Assembly: GCA_035628875.1 (NCBI GenBank)
Contig: DASPIZ010000119.1
Coordinates: 4,599 to 68,598 of the forward strand
Length of the DNA: 64,000 nucleotides
Reading direction: 5' to 3'
From: Ohtaekwangia sp035628875
Lineage (GTDB): Bacteria > Bacteroidota > Bacteroidia > Cytophagales > Cyclobacteriaceae
Part shown: in pieces, positions 9,276 to 17,773 of the stretch
Layout of the letters: every line of letters starts with the position of its first letter
Numbering within the stretch: position 1 is the first letter of the stretch
Position numbers and translations under genes: made by a program
Notes under the pieces: model-generated
What the model saw: the letters and a program-made list of their open reading frames with translations, nothing else
The model's database searches: none
What the model was told of the DNA's origin: nothing

Positions 9276-9283
9276 CAAATTTA
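9276..9283 (-). promoter_or_regulatory. Candidate -7 box for the ftsX-ribF operon
   Basis: The minus strand reads TAAATTTG (TAnnTTTG), 9 nt before the ftsX ATG and downstream of the preceding operon's terminator, where a promoter is expected. No convincing TTTG is seen at -33. Confidence 0.35.
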
Positions 9284-9323
9284 ATTAAACGACACAGAAA
9301 TTCTATTTATTTGAAATTAAGTT

Positions 9324-9360
9324 AAAAAAAGAAGCCTTGTGGTTTAACGACAAGGCTTCC
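9324..9360 (-). terminator. Intrinsic terminator of the sigma / anti-sigma operon
   Basis: On the minus strand a GAAGCCTTGT / ACAAGGCTTC stem with a short loop is followed by seven T residues (stem 9331-9359). It sits 20 nt past the stop of the anti-sigma-like gene and separates that operon from ftsX. Confidence 0.85.
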
Positions 9361-9379
9361 TGAAGATGTGGCTGGTTTT

Positions 9380-10234
9380 TTATTTATTCCGGTATTCCAT
9401 AAGCTTTTTAAGAAGCGCCGGATCGTTTACAGGGATCAGACGTTTAACTTCCGTGCCTTCATCGAGCAGGTAATAGTTGTCTTTGTAGAAAAGGAATACA
9501 GTTCTTTTTTCACCGGAAAAAAATTCAAGAATTTCATACAGATTGTTCTCAAACGACCCGTACAGGGTAACCTTGTCATTATTTAAAACATAATGGAAGC
9601 CATATTTCCGGTTGGTTTTATCTACTTCCGTAGTAATCCGTGAGGCTGTTGCCACCTCGTGCGTTGTTTTCGATTCACCTGGAAGGGTTGCGTCCATGTT
9701 CTCTTCATCGTCAGTAAGTTCTTCAGACGGATCGAACACATCCAATTTGCGAGGAGTTGCGGATTTTTCTTCTAATGGTTTTTTTGCCGGTATACCAACT
9801 TCGTCCTTAGGTTTTAATTCCTGCGCATCAACCGGGGATTCCATTTCTGTTGGTTGCTGTATTGTAGATTTTTCCGAAACCGCTGGCTTTTGTGGGACCA
9901 CTGTCTGTTCTTCAGCTGCTACCTCCATGGGAGCAGGCGCTGGTTTGAAATAAAAATACACACTGATACCGAGCAATAGCGCGACAGTACTAAACCCGGC
10001 CCATTTGGTAAAGGAAGAAGTCGGTGAAGAAGGAACTGGAACCGCCATCAGTAAGGCTTTTAATTCTGCTTTGCGTGCATTTCTGATGCCTGTAGCAATA
10101 TGCTGTTGGAGATCATACGCGCGCTGCAAATCAATATCTTCTGCTAATCGCTTTTCAAAGGCAATTTTGTCTGTTGCCGAGAGCCGGTTTGCTATGTAAT
10201 CATCGAGAAGTTCGAAGTCTCTTTCTGCTGCCAT
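9380..10234 (-). CDS. Probable membrane anti-sigma factor (partner of adjacent ECF sigma)
   Basis: The 284-residue protein starts with a short cytoplasmic helical domain (residues 1-70, ELLDDYIANRLSATDKIAFEKRL), typical of anti-sigma N-termini. One transmembrane helix follows near 78-96, then a Glu/Lys/Pro-rich stretch of about 110 residues, and a C-terminal folded domain. No HxxxCxxC zinc motif is present, so it is not a ZAS-type anti-sigma. It begins 5 nt after the sigma factor's stop codon, which is the main reason for the call. The C-terminal domain is not recognised and may sense an envelope signal. Confidence 0.6.
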   Translation of the reverse strand: MAAERDFELLDDYIANRLSATDKIAFEKRLAEDIDLQRAYDLQQHIATGIRNARKAELKALLMAVPVPSSPTSSFTKWAGFSTVALLLGISVYFYFKPAPAPMEVAAEEQTVVPQKPAVSEKSTIQQPTEMESPVDAQELKPKDEVGIPAKKPLEEKSATPRKLDVFDPSEELTDDEENMDATLPGESKTTHEVATASRITTEVDKTNRKYGFHYVLNNDKVTLYGSFENNLYEILEFFSGEKRTVFLFYKDNYYLLDEGTEVKRLIPVNDPALLKKLMEYRNK

Positions 10235-10239
10235 AAAAA

Positions 10240-10779
10240 TTAATCTAAAAAATCCTGTTCACTGTATTGGGCTTTCACCAACTCATCAAGCTTTTGTTTG
10301 CATTTATATTTTTTGGTCTTTGCCGTATCTGTATTCGCAAATCCCATCTTGTCGGCAATGTCCTGCATCGATAGCTCTTCAAAATAATAATACATGAGCA
10401 CCTGCTTACAAGTATCGCCAAGTTGTTCTATACACTGTCTTATGATGCGTTCGCGTTCGGGAGCATCCATGTTCTGCGACACCGCAGAATCTTTCTCTTC
10501 ATTCGATAAACGCTTCTTACGCTCTAGTTCCTTGCGCCAGAGATTCTGACAAATGCTGTAAATGTAGGTGCTCATCTTGGAGGTTAACACCAGGCTGCCG
10601 GAGTTTGCCTTCTGCCAGAATACGATCAACGCATCCTGGTAAACATCCATTGCTTCTTCCTCGGTACCGCTGTTGGAGATGACCATTTTCGTCATCATCC
10701 GATAATATTTTTTGTACAATAACTCAAGAGCCTTTTCATCGCCTCGGCAAATGCGTTCGAATATCTCTTTTTCATTCAT
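10240..10779 (-). CDS. ECF-type RNA polymerase sigma factor
   Basis: The 179-residue protein has a sigma region 2 near 15-85 (ELLYKKYYRMMTKMV, then VYQDALIVFWQKA and STYIYSICQNLW). A region 4 with a helix-turn-helix lies near 120-165 (YYFEELSMQDIADKMGF). It should direct RNA polymerase to a small regulon, probably held inactive by the membrane protein encoded directly downstream. I prefer the ATG at 10777-10779, giving MNEKEIFERICRGD. An ATG 24 nt upstream (10803) would add MVYRSGSN. Confidence 0.85.
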   Translation of the reverse strand: MNEKEIFERICRGDEKALELLYKKYYRMMTKMVISNSGTEEEAMDVYQDALIVFWQKANSGSLVLTSKMSTYIYSICQNLWRKELERKKRLSNEEKDSAVSQNMDAPERERIIRQCIEQLGDTCKQVLMYYYFEELSMQDIADKMGFANTDTAKTKKYKCKQKLDELVKAQYSEQDFLD

Positions 10780-10875
10780 GTTAGAACCCGACCTGTATAC
10801 CATGATTGTGCGGTTTTGTAACCTGCGTGTTTACATTTTTGTAGCATTTTCCGTTATGAGCATGGAAAATCAGGA

Positions 10876-11298
10876 TTAATCTGCTTTTTCCCAGATTTGT
10901 GTGCGATAGAAGGGGCCCCAATATCCCCGGACGTTCAGTTTTTCATCTTTGAGCCAAAGCTTGCAACGGTAAACCTTACCATTTTCCGGATCTAAGATAT
11001 CACCATCTCCATAATAATCGTCGTACGGTTGCAAATTCCGAATAATTTCCATTCCGATCACTTTCTTTTTATAGCGGCCATCATCGGAAGGACAGGCTGT
11101 ACATTTCGGATCCGGATCTTCTCCTGCGTGCGTAAATATGCGGATGACTTTACCGAAAAGCTTTCCATCTTTTTCAAATAATTCTACAATCGATCTGGCT
11201 TCACCTGTTTCATCATCAATGGTTTTCCATTTACCAACAATAGATTGCGCTTGTGCTGAAATGCTGATTAATACAATGGGGATCAGAATTTTTTTCAT
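10876..11298 (-). CDS. Secreted DUF2147 protein
   Basis: A 140-residue protein with a signal peptide (MKKILIPIVLISISAQAQ) and then the DUF2147 pattern: GKWKTIDDETGEARSIVELF, a middle segment with CTACPSDD and MEIIRNLQPYD, and the end VRGYWGPFYRTQIWEK. DUF2147 proteins are periplasmic or exported beta-rich proteins of unknown function. I use the ATG at 11298; a TTG two codons upstream is also possible. The gene is flanked by the hppA terminator upstream and stands alone. Confidence 0.85.
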   Translation of the reverse strand: MKKILIPIVLISISAQAQSIVGKWKTIDDETGEARSIVELFEKDGKLFGKVIRIFTHAGEDPDPKCTACPSDDGRYKKKVIGMEIIRNLQPYDDYYGDGDILDPENGKVYRCKLWLKDEKLNVRGYWGPFYRTQIWEKAD

Positions 11299-11329
11299 TG
11301 CCAAGGGGTCTTTGGATCAATCAAAAATA

Positions 11330-11358
11330 AAAAAAGCCCCGGGAAATCGGGGCTTTTT
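11330..11358 (-). terminator. Intrinsic terminator after hppA
   Basis: A compact AAAAAGCCCCG / CGGGGCTTTTT hairpin with a GGAAAT loop lies 22 nt past the hppA stop. A/T runs on both sides mean it could work in either direction; the gene arrangement makes it the hppA terminator. Confidence 0.9.
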
Positions 11359-11379
11359 AAAAAATAGACTTTAAACCAA

Positions 11380-13668
11380 TTATTTATGATGGTCAGTTTC
11401 ATGCAACTGACTCACTACTTCTGTTTTTGCTTTTGCATCGTCCTTGCGGGAAGATTCACCGTCATCTGTTTTGTCTACGGCCAAAAGCGGCGCAATTACA
11501 AGTGCAACTACCGACATCAATTTCAATAATATATTAAGTGATGGACCTGATGTATCCTTGAACGGATCACCAACTGTATCGCCAACAACGGCAGCTTTGT
11601 GCGGATCGGATTTTTTGTAGTACATCTGTCCATTGATATCGACACCTTCTTCAAAACTTTTCTTCGCATTATCCCAGGCACCACCAGCATTTGACTGGAA
11701 GATCGCCATCAATACACCGGATACAGTAACACCAGCAAGCATACCGCCCAAAGCTTCAACACCAAAACCAGGAAGGAAAGCAATTACAACAGGAGCGATA
11801 ACGGCCATCAAACCAGGAAGAACCATTTCGCGAAGCGCAGCCTTCGTAGAGATTTCAACACATTTTCCATATTCAGCTTTTCCATCGGCGTCGTGAAATA
11901 TTTTCTGATCTTCAGCAGACCACTCATTCATTTCCCTGTCTCCATTGCGACGCATCGCTTCGAGGGCTGCTTTAAGTTGTGGAATAGATGCAAACTGTCT
12001 TCTTACCTCTTCGATCATCGACATGGCAGCACGTCCTACAGCGCCCATTGCCATAGCAGAGAAAACAAACGGTAACATCGCTCCAATAAATAATCCCGCC
12101 ATAACATTGGCCTTGGATACATCTATCGTACTGAGATGAGCGGTTGTCATAAACGCACCGAATAAGGCAAGCGCAGTTAACGCCGCAGATGCAATAGCAA
12201 AACCTTTTCCGATTGCCGCGGTAGTGTTACCAACAGCATCGAGTTTATCGGTACGCGAACGAACTTCTTTTGGAAGCTCAGACATTTCAGCGATACCTCC
12301 GGCATTGTCGGAGATCGGTCCGTAAGCATCAACAGCCAATTGAATTCCAAGATTGGAAAGCATACCAACTGCAGCAATGGCGATACCATAAAGTCCGCCA
12401 AAATAAAACGCACCGATAATTGAAAGTGCAATGATGATAATTGGAATTGCGGTAGACATCATACCCACACCAAGACCTGCGATAATGTTTGTTGCGGCTC
12501 CTGTAGAAGACTGACGAACAATTGAAAGCACTGGTTTTTTACCCATGCCTGTATAATACTCGGTAACAAGACCGACTAACAATCCGCCGACAAGACCAAT
12601 CACGGTAGCCCAGAACACGCCAAGTGCTGTGTAATGATTACCAAGTTCAGGATCTTCCCACGCATATAAAGGATCTTTGAACCACCATTCTGCAGGAAGC
12701 ATCCAGGTAATGATAAAATACGAAGCTGCAATCATGATGATGGAAGAAATAAATTCCCCGGCATTCAGGGCTTTTTGAGGATCGCCACCTTCTTTTACGC
12801 GAACGAAAAACGTTCCGATAAATGACATTACAATACCAACACCAGCAAGTACCAACGGAAGGAGGACAGCAGAGAGTCCATTGAATGCATCGCTGAAACC
12901 AGGTACCATGAATGCAGCACCCAATACCATCGTTCCGACGATTGAACCAACATACGATTCAAATAAGTCAGCACCCATACCCGCAACATCACCTACGTTA
13001 TCACCAACGTTATCAGCAATAGTAGCAGGATTCAGGGGGTGATCTTCCGGAATACCGGCTTCCACTTTACCGACGAGGTCAGCACCAACGTCAGCGGCTT
13101 TTGTATATATCCCACCACCTACACGCGCGAAGAGTGCAATGGAAGAAGCGCCGAATGAAAATCCGGTGAGGACGGTTAAGACCTGGTTCACATCGGTGAA
13201 CATGTTTTGGTAAACGATGAAAAGAACACTTAATCCAAGAACACCTAATCCAACAACACCCATACCCATTACCGTACCACCGGCAAAGGCAACTTCAAGG
13301 GCTCTTCCAAGACTGGTGCGCGCTGCGTTTGTGGTTCTCACATTGGCCTTAGTTGCAACCCGCATACCGATGAAACCCGCCAGGGCTGAACAGAATGCGC
13401 CGATAACAAATGAAACGCCCACTAACGGACTTGATGTTTCACTATTGGCAGTTACACCCAATAAAACAGCAACACATAAAACGAAGATGGCCAATATTTT
13501 GTACTCAGCTTTCAAGAAAGCCATGGCGCCTTCAGCAATGTGGCCAGCAATCTTTTTCATCTTGTCTGTACCAACTTCCTGCTTATTGACCCAGGCACTT
13601 TTCCAAAGGACAAATAATAGTCCTAGTACACCGAAGCCGGGTAAGAGATAGAGAATGTTTTCTTCCAT
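11380..13668 (-). CDS. hppA: Membrane-bound ion-translocating pyrophosphatase
   Basis: This 762-residue integral membrane enzyme couples pyrophosphate hydrolysis to pumping of H+ or Na+. About 16 hydrophobic segments are visible. The pyrophosphate-binding signature DVGADLVGKVE lies at 193-203 and DNVGDNVGDVAGMGADLF at 219-236. GNTTAAIGKGFA at 480-491 has Ala rather than Lys at the key place, which in this family marks the K+-dependent class. Whether it pumps Na+ or H+ cannot be settled by eye. The C-terminal tail (residues about 735-762) is charged. It is monocistronic, with its own promoter and terminator. Confidence 0.95.
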   Translation of the reverse strand: MEENILYLLPGFGVLGLLFVLWKSAWVNKQEVGTDKMKKIAGHIAEGAMAFLKAEYKILAIFVLCVAVLLGVTANSETSSPLVGVSFVIGAFCSALAGFIGMRVATKANVRTTNAARTSLGRALEVAFAGGTVMGMGVVGLGVLGLSVLFIVYQNMFTDVNQVLTVLTGFSFGASSIALFARVGGGIYTKAADVGADLVGKVEAGIPEDHPLNPATIADNVGDNVGDVAGMGADLFESYVGSIVGTMVLGAAFMVPGFSDAFNGLSAVLLPLVLAGVGIVMSFIGTFFVRVKEGGDPQKALNAGEFISSIIMIAASYFIITWMLPAEWWFKDPLYAWEDPELGNHYTALGVFWATVIGLVGGLLVGLVTEYYTGMGKKPVLSIVRQSSTGAATNIIAGLGVGMMSTAIPIIIIALSIIGAFYFGGLYGIAIAAVGMLSNLGIQLAVDAYGPISDNAGGIAEMSELPKEVRSRTDKLDAVGNTTAAIGKGFAIASAALTALALFGAFMTTAHLSTIDVSKANVMAGLFIGAMLPFVFSAMAMGAVGRAAMSMIEEVRRQFASIPQLKAALEAMRRNGDREMNEWSAEDQKIFHDADGKAEYGKCVEISTKAALREMVLPGLMAVIAPVVIAFLPGFGVEALGGMLAGVTVSGVLMAIFQSNAGGAWDNAKKSFEEGVDINGQMYYKKSDPHKAAVVGDTVGDPFKDTSGPSLNILLKLMSVVALVIAPLLAVDKTDDGESSRKDDAKAKTEVVSQLHETDHHK

Positions 13669-13745
13669 AGATTATTTAGGTTTTTCATTTGTGAAAACAT
13701 GCCACGGCGTTACAATTCCGTCGGAACAATATTTTTCAACTGTCG

Positions 13746-13776
13746 CAAATATAGAATAACTCTTAAAACCGCCAAA
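13746..13776 (-). promoter_or_regulatory. Bacteroidota-type promoter of hppA
   Basis: On the minus strand TTTG (13773-13776) and TATATTTG (13746-13753) are separated by 19 nt, a full match to the TTTG/TAnnTTTG housekeeping promoter. It lies about 80 nt before the hppA start codon. Confidence 0.75.
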
Positions 13777-13985
13777 AGGATTGATAAAGAGAAGGTAAGA
13801 GTTCAATAAATTAGCAGGCAGCGAAATTGTTAAGGGGACTTCGGAGGTAAAAGGGACGAGGTACGAAGTAGGGATTATTGTAATAGCTTTATGTTTTTAC
13901 CGTCTCGGTTTTGATGCGTTCTTAGTCTATCCTGATCACGTTACGTCTTCCTTGTACCTGTGCCTCGTACTTCGAACCAGCTAGG
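13777..13985. other. Intergenic region with ACGAGGTACGAAG-type repeat words
   Basis: The rest of the 317-nt gap between hppA and the next gene contains ACGAGGTACGAAGT and, about 110 nt later in inverse form, CCTCGTACTTCGAA. These resemble the other degenerate intergenic words of this genome. No gene or terminator is evident. Confidence 0.5.
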
Positions 13986-14366
13986 TCAGATATTGAACAT
14001 TTGTTTCAGGGCTATCCAGAGGCGCTTCTTTTTTTGATCATCAAGCTCGTCCAGGTGATCTCCCATAACAATGCTCACACCATCTTCATGTAAGTGTTCG
14101 TACAGCGCACCGGTTTTCATCCGGGATCCTAAAGCGATAATTTGCCGTGGAGAAAAAGCATGCAGGTCATCTAACTCAAAATCATGGCGGGTTATGATCT
14201 GCACCGCAGCAAGCGAAAGCTTGAGTGCACCCATCATTTTTATCAGCGTGGTCCGTTCCTCTTCTCCTATGGTCTCCCAGTCCTTTCCAAGCACAACTAT
14301 AACACGCGAAGGAATCAGATATAATTCTTCCTGGTAGAGATTTTCAAAGGGTGATGCCTCATTCAT
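13986..14366 (-). CDS. Conserved hypothetical protein (weak HolD-like pattern)
   Basis: A 126-residue cytoplasmic protein that I do not recognise with confidence. It has IPSRVIVVLG near 18-27, an alternating alpha/beta pattern with LIKMMGALKLSLAAVQII, then FSPRQIIALGSRM and a basic C-terminal helix (KKKRLWIALKQMF). The order 'IP-strand-helix-strand' recalls the psi subunit (HolD) of DNA polymerase III, but this is only a pattern resemblance. Its ATG overlaps the end of the thioesterase gene by 4 nt, so the two are translationally coupled. Confidence 0.6.
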   Translation of the reverse strand: MNEASPFENLYQEELYLIPSRVIVVLGKDWETIGEEERTTLIKMMGALKLSLAAVQIITRHDFELDDLHAFSPRQIIALGSRMKTGALYEHLHEDGVSIVMGDHLDELDDQKKKRLWIALKQMFNI

Positions 14367-14890
14367 GGTTCCTTAATATCGAAAATGGATTTCAGTTCCG
14401 CTGCTTCATGCGGTTTCATTCTACCTGCAAGGATAAGACGAAGTTGCCTTCTGCGCAACGCTCCGGAAAAATACTCTTTCTCTTCCGCTGTTTCCGGTTC
14501 CAGCTCCGGCACCTCAACAGGTCGGCTGTTTTCTCCAACAGCCACAAAAGTAAAGTAAGCACTGTTGCTTTCAATCTTGCGACCGGATGGAATGTCTTCG
14601 GCTTCAACATCGATACGCACTTCCATGGAAGATGTAAAAGCGCGCGTAACACGTGCCCTTAACGTTACTACGTTGCCCAGCTGAATCGGATGTTTGAAAG
14701 AAATATTATCAACAGAAGCTGTAACCACAATGCTGTTGGCATGCTTTTGCGCCGATATAGCAGAAACAATGTCCATCCAATGCATCAGTCGACCTCCCAT
14801 CAGATTATTAAGGGTATTTGTATCGTTGGGTAAAACCAACTCCGTCATGCTTACAAATGATTCCCGGGGAAATTTTTTTTTTTTAGACAT
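14363..14890 (-). CDS. Acyl-CoA thioesterase, hotdog fold (YciA/BFIT type)
   Basis: A 175-residue hotdog-fold protein that should hydrolyse acyl-CoA thioesters. The family pattern is visible: NTLNNLMGGRLMHWMDIV, with the N..GG and catalytic Asp region, then IVVTASVDNISFKHPIQLGNVV and SNSAYFTFVAV. The frame is open for a further 51 codons upstream, but MSKKKKFPRESFVSMTELVLP at 14890 is the natural N-terminus. The upstream frame runs antisense through the leader region of thrA. Confidence 0.85.
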   Translation of the reverse strand: MSKKKKFPRESFVSMTELVLPNDTNTLNNLMGGRLMHWMDIVSAISAQKHANSIVVTASVDNISFKHPIQLGNVVTLRARVTRAFTSSMEVRIDVEAEDIPSGRKIESNSAYFTFVAVGENSRPVEVPELEPETAEEKEYFSGALRRRQLRLILAGRMKPHEAAELKSIFDIKEP

Positions 14891-15037
14891 CCGTCGTTGA
14901 GCGTTAAAGTGTTTAGCGGTGGTTTCAGATTTAAGCGCATTCGTTTGCAAACTGCTAATAACCGTTAGTTCGTGCAAAAATGTTGAAAAATATTTTGCAA
15001 TCAAGTATATCATTTCATTATTTCGGTCCTTCAAAAA

Positions 15038-15130
15038 ATGCAAGCACCCAAAACGATATCCATTCGCAGTATCTTCGGTCTGAAGGCTGTATCTGCTTGC
15101 ACTATCGTGATCACCACAATTACGGGGTAA
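15038..15130 (+). CDS. thrL: Putative thr operon leader peptide
   Basis: A 30-codon frame starts 206 nt before thrA. It reads MQAPKTISIRSIFG, then ends SACTIVITTITG and stop. Four Thr and three Ile codons lie within the last nine, the arrangement expected for a leader that senses Thr- and Ile-tRNA charging ahead of a threonine operon. It resembles in kind, not in sequence, the leader of the enterobacterial thr operon. The last codons (ACG GGG TAA) lie inside competing hairpins listed separately. The Thr/Ile enrichment plus position is the evidence; no homology search was made. Confidence 0.7.
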   Translation: MQAPKTISIRSIFGLKAVSACTIVITTITG

Positions 15131-15170
15131 CCCGTGCGCAGCCTTTACCCCAGCCCCGTCAGGAATTGTG
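15114..15170 (+). promoter_or_regulatory. Competing hairpins at the end of the thr leader (attenuator-like)
   Basis: Three mutually exclusive stems share the GGGG of the leader's last codons. The first is ACGGG-GTAA-CCCGT (15122-15135, GNRA-type loop). The second is GGGGTAA with TTACCCC (15124-15130 / 15145-15151). The third is a long stem: CACAATT and ACGGGG pair with AATTGTG and CCCCGT, leaving a 4-nt CAGG bulge on the 3' side. A ribosome paused on the Thr/Ile codons would mask the left arms. I see no U-tract terminator before thrA, so the output could be translational or Rho-dependent. Confidence 0.5.
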
Positions 15171-15243
15171 TCCTTCTCCAGGAGATGGAATGTCTGATGA
15201 TGAATAAAGAATACCTTCGCAACCTCAGAAATAGAAATTTTAC

Positions 15244-17691
15244 ATGAAAGTCTTAAAGTTTGGTGGCTCGTCCATAGCTACGCCACAGCGAATAGAGTCC
15301 GTTATTGAGGTAATAAAACCTTATCTGAACGGTGAAATAGCCGTTGTTTTTTCAGCTTTTGGCGGTGTTACCGACGTGCTGATCCAGATCAGCAAACAAG
15401 CCCTTGAAGGAAATCTGGAATACAAGATACGGCTTGCTGAAGTCGAAAAACGTCACCTTGATGCTGTTCGAAGTCTTATTGGTGTGCAGAAACAAAGCAG
15501 TATTCTCGCCCAGGTCAAATTTATGGTCAATGAGCTCGAAGATGTTTTGCACGGTGTGTATCTCGTTAAAGAACGTACACCGCGCACGTTGGATTACATC
15601 ATGAGTTTCGGTGAGCGTTTATCAGCCTACATCATTGCACAGGCTTTCCGCGATAAAGGTATCCCAGCTGAATTCCTCGATGCCCGAAACGTAATCCGTA
15701 CGGATAATAATTTTGGGTACGCCAAAGTAGATTTTGAAACAACCCATAAACTAATTCGCGACCATTTTAAACACCATCAGGATTTACAGATCATCACCGG
15801 ATTTATAGGAAACTCTGAAACAGGCGAAACTACGACGCTGGGTCGAAGTGGGTCTGATTATACAGCCGCGATTTTTGCAGGTGCACTAGCTGCAACTGAC
15901 CTCGAGATCTGGACTGATGTAGATGGTATGATGACTGCGGATCCGCGCATGGTGAAAAAAGCATTCACTGTTCCGCAGATGAGTTATGAGGAAGCGATGG
16001 AGCTTTCGCACTTTGGTGCCAAGGTGATCTTTCCTGCAACCATGCAACCCGCGATGGTAAACCACATTCCGATCTGGATTAAAAATACTTTTAATCCCAC
16101 GTTTAAAGGAACAGTAATTCATGCGAAGTCTACCAATGGAAAAATGATCAAAGGGATTTCTTCCATGAATGGTGTGAGCCTGCTCAACATGCAGGGCAGT
16201 GGATTACTCGGTGTAGTAGGCGCTTCGATGCGTTTATTTGCAACGCTGGCCCGTGAACGTATCAGTGTGATTCTCATCAGTCAGGCATCGTCTGAACATT
16301 CCATATGTTTTGCGGTTGAGAACCAGTTTGCCATACAGGCGAAAACTGCTGTTGAAAAAGAATTTCAGAATGAATTGCGAAACGAAGAAATTGATTCTAT
16401 CCAGGTGGAGCAGGATCTTGCCATCGTGGCTGTGGTGGGTGATGGCATGAAACATAGCCCGGGAACGAGTGGGCGTATGTTCAGTGCTTTGGGGAAGAAC
16501 GGCGTGAACGTTGTCGCCATCGCACAAGGTTCATCCGAAAGAAATATTTCTGCCGTAGTACGCCAGACAGACGCGGCCAAAGCGCTCAATGCATTGCATG
16601 AAGCGTTCTTCCTGTCGGATCATAAATTACTGAATGTGTTCCTGGTGGGCACCGGACTTATCGGAAAAGTCTTACTTGAAATGGTGCACGAGCAATTTGA
16701 AAAGTTGGCCAGCGAAAACTTGCTCGAGGTAAATGTCGTCGCAGTTGCTAACAGCAAAAAAATGTTGTTCAATGAAGATGGATTGAATCTTGAATCATGT
16801 ATTCACGAACTGCAGGAGCAGGGCGATACCATGGTGATGGAACATTTCGTTACACAAATGGTAGCATTCAATCTTCCAAATAGTATTTTCGTCGATTGTA
16901 CCTCAAGTGAGGAGGTTACGGCGTGGTATGAACCCATACTCGAAGCGAACATCTCCATTGTAACACCAAATAAGAAAGCAAATTCCGGTACGTATGATAA
17001 ATATCTGGCGTTAAAGAAAACAGCGTTCAGAAGAGGTGTTAAATTTTTATATGAAACCAATGTGGGTGCCGGTTTACCGGTAATCAATACATTAAATGAT
17101 TTACTGCTCAGTGGCGATAAAGTGATCCGTATCGAAGCCGTGTTAAGTGGCACGCTGAACTTTATCTTCAGCTCATTTGTGGAAGGTAAAAAATTCAGCG
17201 AAGTGGTGAATGAGGCCAAGGCAAAAGGATATACGGAGCCTGATCCACGGGATGACTTGAATGGCATGGATGTAGCCCGAAAGATTTTGATCCTCTCCCG
17301 TGAAACTGGATCGCAGCAGGAACTAAATGATGTTGGTGTGGAGAATCTTGTGCCCGAAGATTGCCGTGGCGAGATGACCATTGATGCTTTTTTTGCAAAC
17401 CTTGAAAAACACGATGCGTATTTCGAAACGATGCGAAAGAAAGCTGCCGATAAAAATGAAAAACTTCGTTACATGGCCATATTGGAAAATGGTCATGTCA
17501 AAATTCAGCTGGGTTCTGTAAACGATCAGCATCCGTTTTATTCCTTATCGGGAAGCGATAACATTATTTTACTTACCACGGAGCGTTATCACGACAGACC
17601 GATGGTGATTCGCGGACCTGGCGCCGGAGCTCATGTGACAGCGGCTGGTGTTTTTGCAGACATCATTCGCATCGGTCACTATGCGAAATAA
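15244..17691 (+). CDS. thrA: Bifunctional aspartate kinase / homoserine dehydrogenase
   Basis: The 815-residue fusion catalyses the first and third steps of the Thr/Met/Ile branch of the aspartate pathway. The kinase half begins MKVLKFGGSSIATPQRI and has GRSGSDYTAA and the DVDGMMTADPRMV segment. Two ACT regulatory domains lie around 310-465 (INGVSLLNMQGSG-like and AIVAVVGDGM). The dehydrogenase half starts at about 465 with GTGLIG at 469-474, followed by NVGAGLPVINTL and the DPRDDLNGMDVARKILIL catalytic region. It is the first gene of thrABC; thrB follows after 82 nt. Confidence 0.96.
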   Translation: MKVLKFGGSSIATPQRIESVIEVIKPYLNGEIAVVFSAFGGVTDVLIQISKQALEGNLEYKIRLAEVEKRHLDAVRSLIGVQKQSSILAQVKFMVNELEDVLHGVYLVKERTPRTLDYIMSFGERLSAYIIAQAFRDKGIPAEFLDARNVIRTDNNFGYAKVDFETTHKLIRDHFKHHQDLQIITGFIGNSETGETTTLGRSGSDYTAAIFAGALAATDLEIWTDVDGMMTADPRMVKKAFTVPQMSYEEAMELSHFGAKVIFPATMQPAMVNHIPIWIKNTFNPTFKGTVIHAKSTNGKMIKGISSMNGVSLLNMQGSGLLGVVGASMRLFATLARERISVILISQASSEHSICFAVENQFAIQAKTAVEKEFQNELRNEEIDSIQVEQDLAIVAVVGDGMKHSPGTSGRMFSALGKNGVNVVAIAQGSSERNISAVVRQTDAAKALNALHEAFFLSDHKLLNVFLVGTGLIGKVLLEMVHEQFEKLASENLLEVNVVAVANSKKMLFNEDGLNLESCIHELQEQGDTMVMEHFVTQMVAFNLPNSIFVDCTSSEEVTAWYEPILEANISIVTPNKKANSGTYDKYLALKKTAFRRGVKFLYETNVGAGLPVINTLNDLLLSGDKVIRIEAVLSGTLNFIFSSFVEGKKFSEVVNEAKAKGYTEPDPRDDLNGMDVARKILILSRETGSQQELNDVGVENLVPEDCRGEMTIDAFFANLEKHDAYFETMRKKAADKNEKLRYMAILENGHVKIQLGSVNDQHPFYSLSGSDNIILLTTERYHDRPMVIRGPGAGAHVTAAGVFADIIRIGHYAK

Positions 17692-17773
17692 CATGAAGAA
17701 ATAACTTCTCGTCATACAGGTCTATTAAATTTCGTGTAGCCTGTACGTTGCAGAAGTAACTAAAAAGAAACAA

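Noticed and set aside
14980..15207. 75-codon plus-strand frame upstream of thrA
   Set aside because: It overlaps the better Thr/Ile-rich leader frame in another phase and has no sign of a domain.
15131..15243. Rho-independent terminator in the thr leader
   Set aside because: Short stems such as TCCT-TCTCC-AGGA exist, but none is followed by a T-run.
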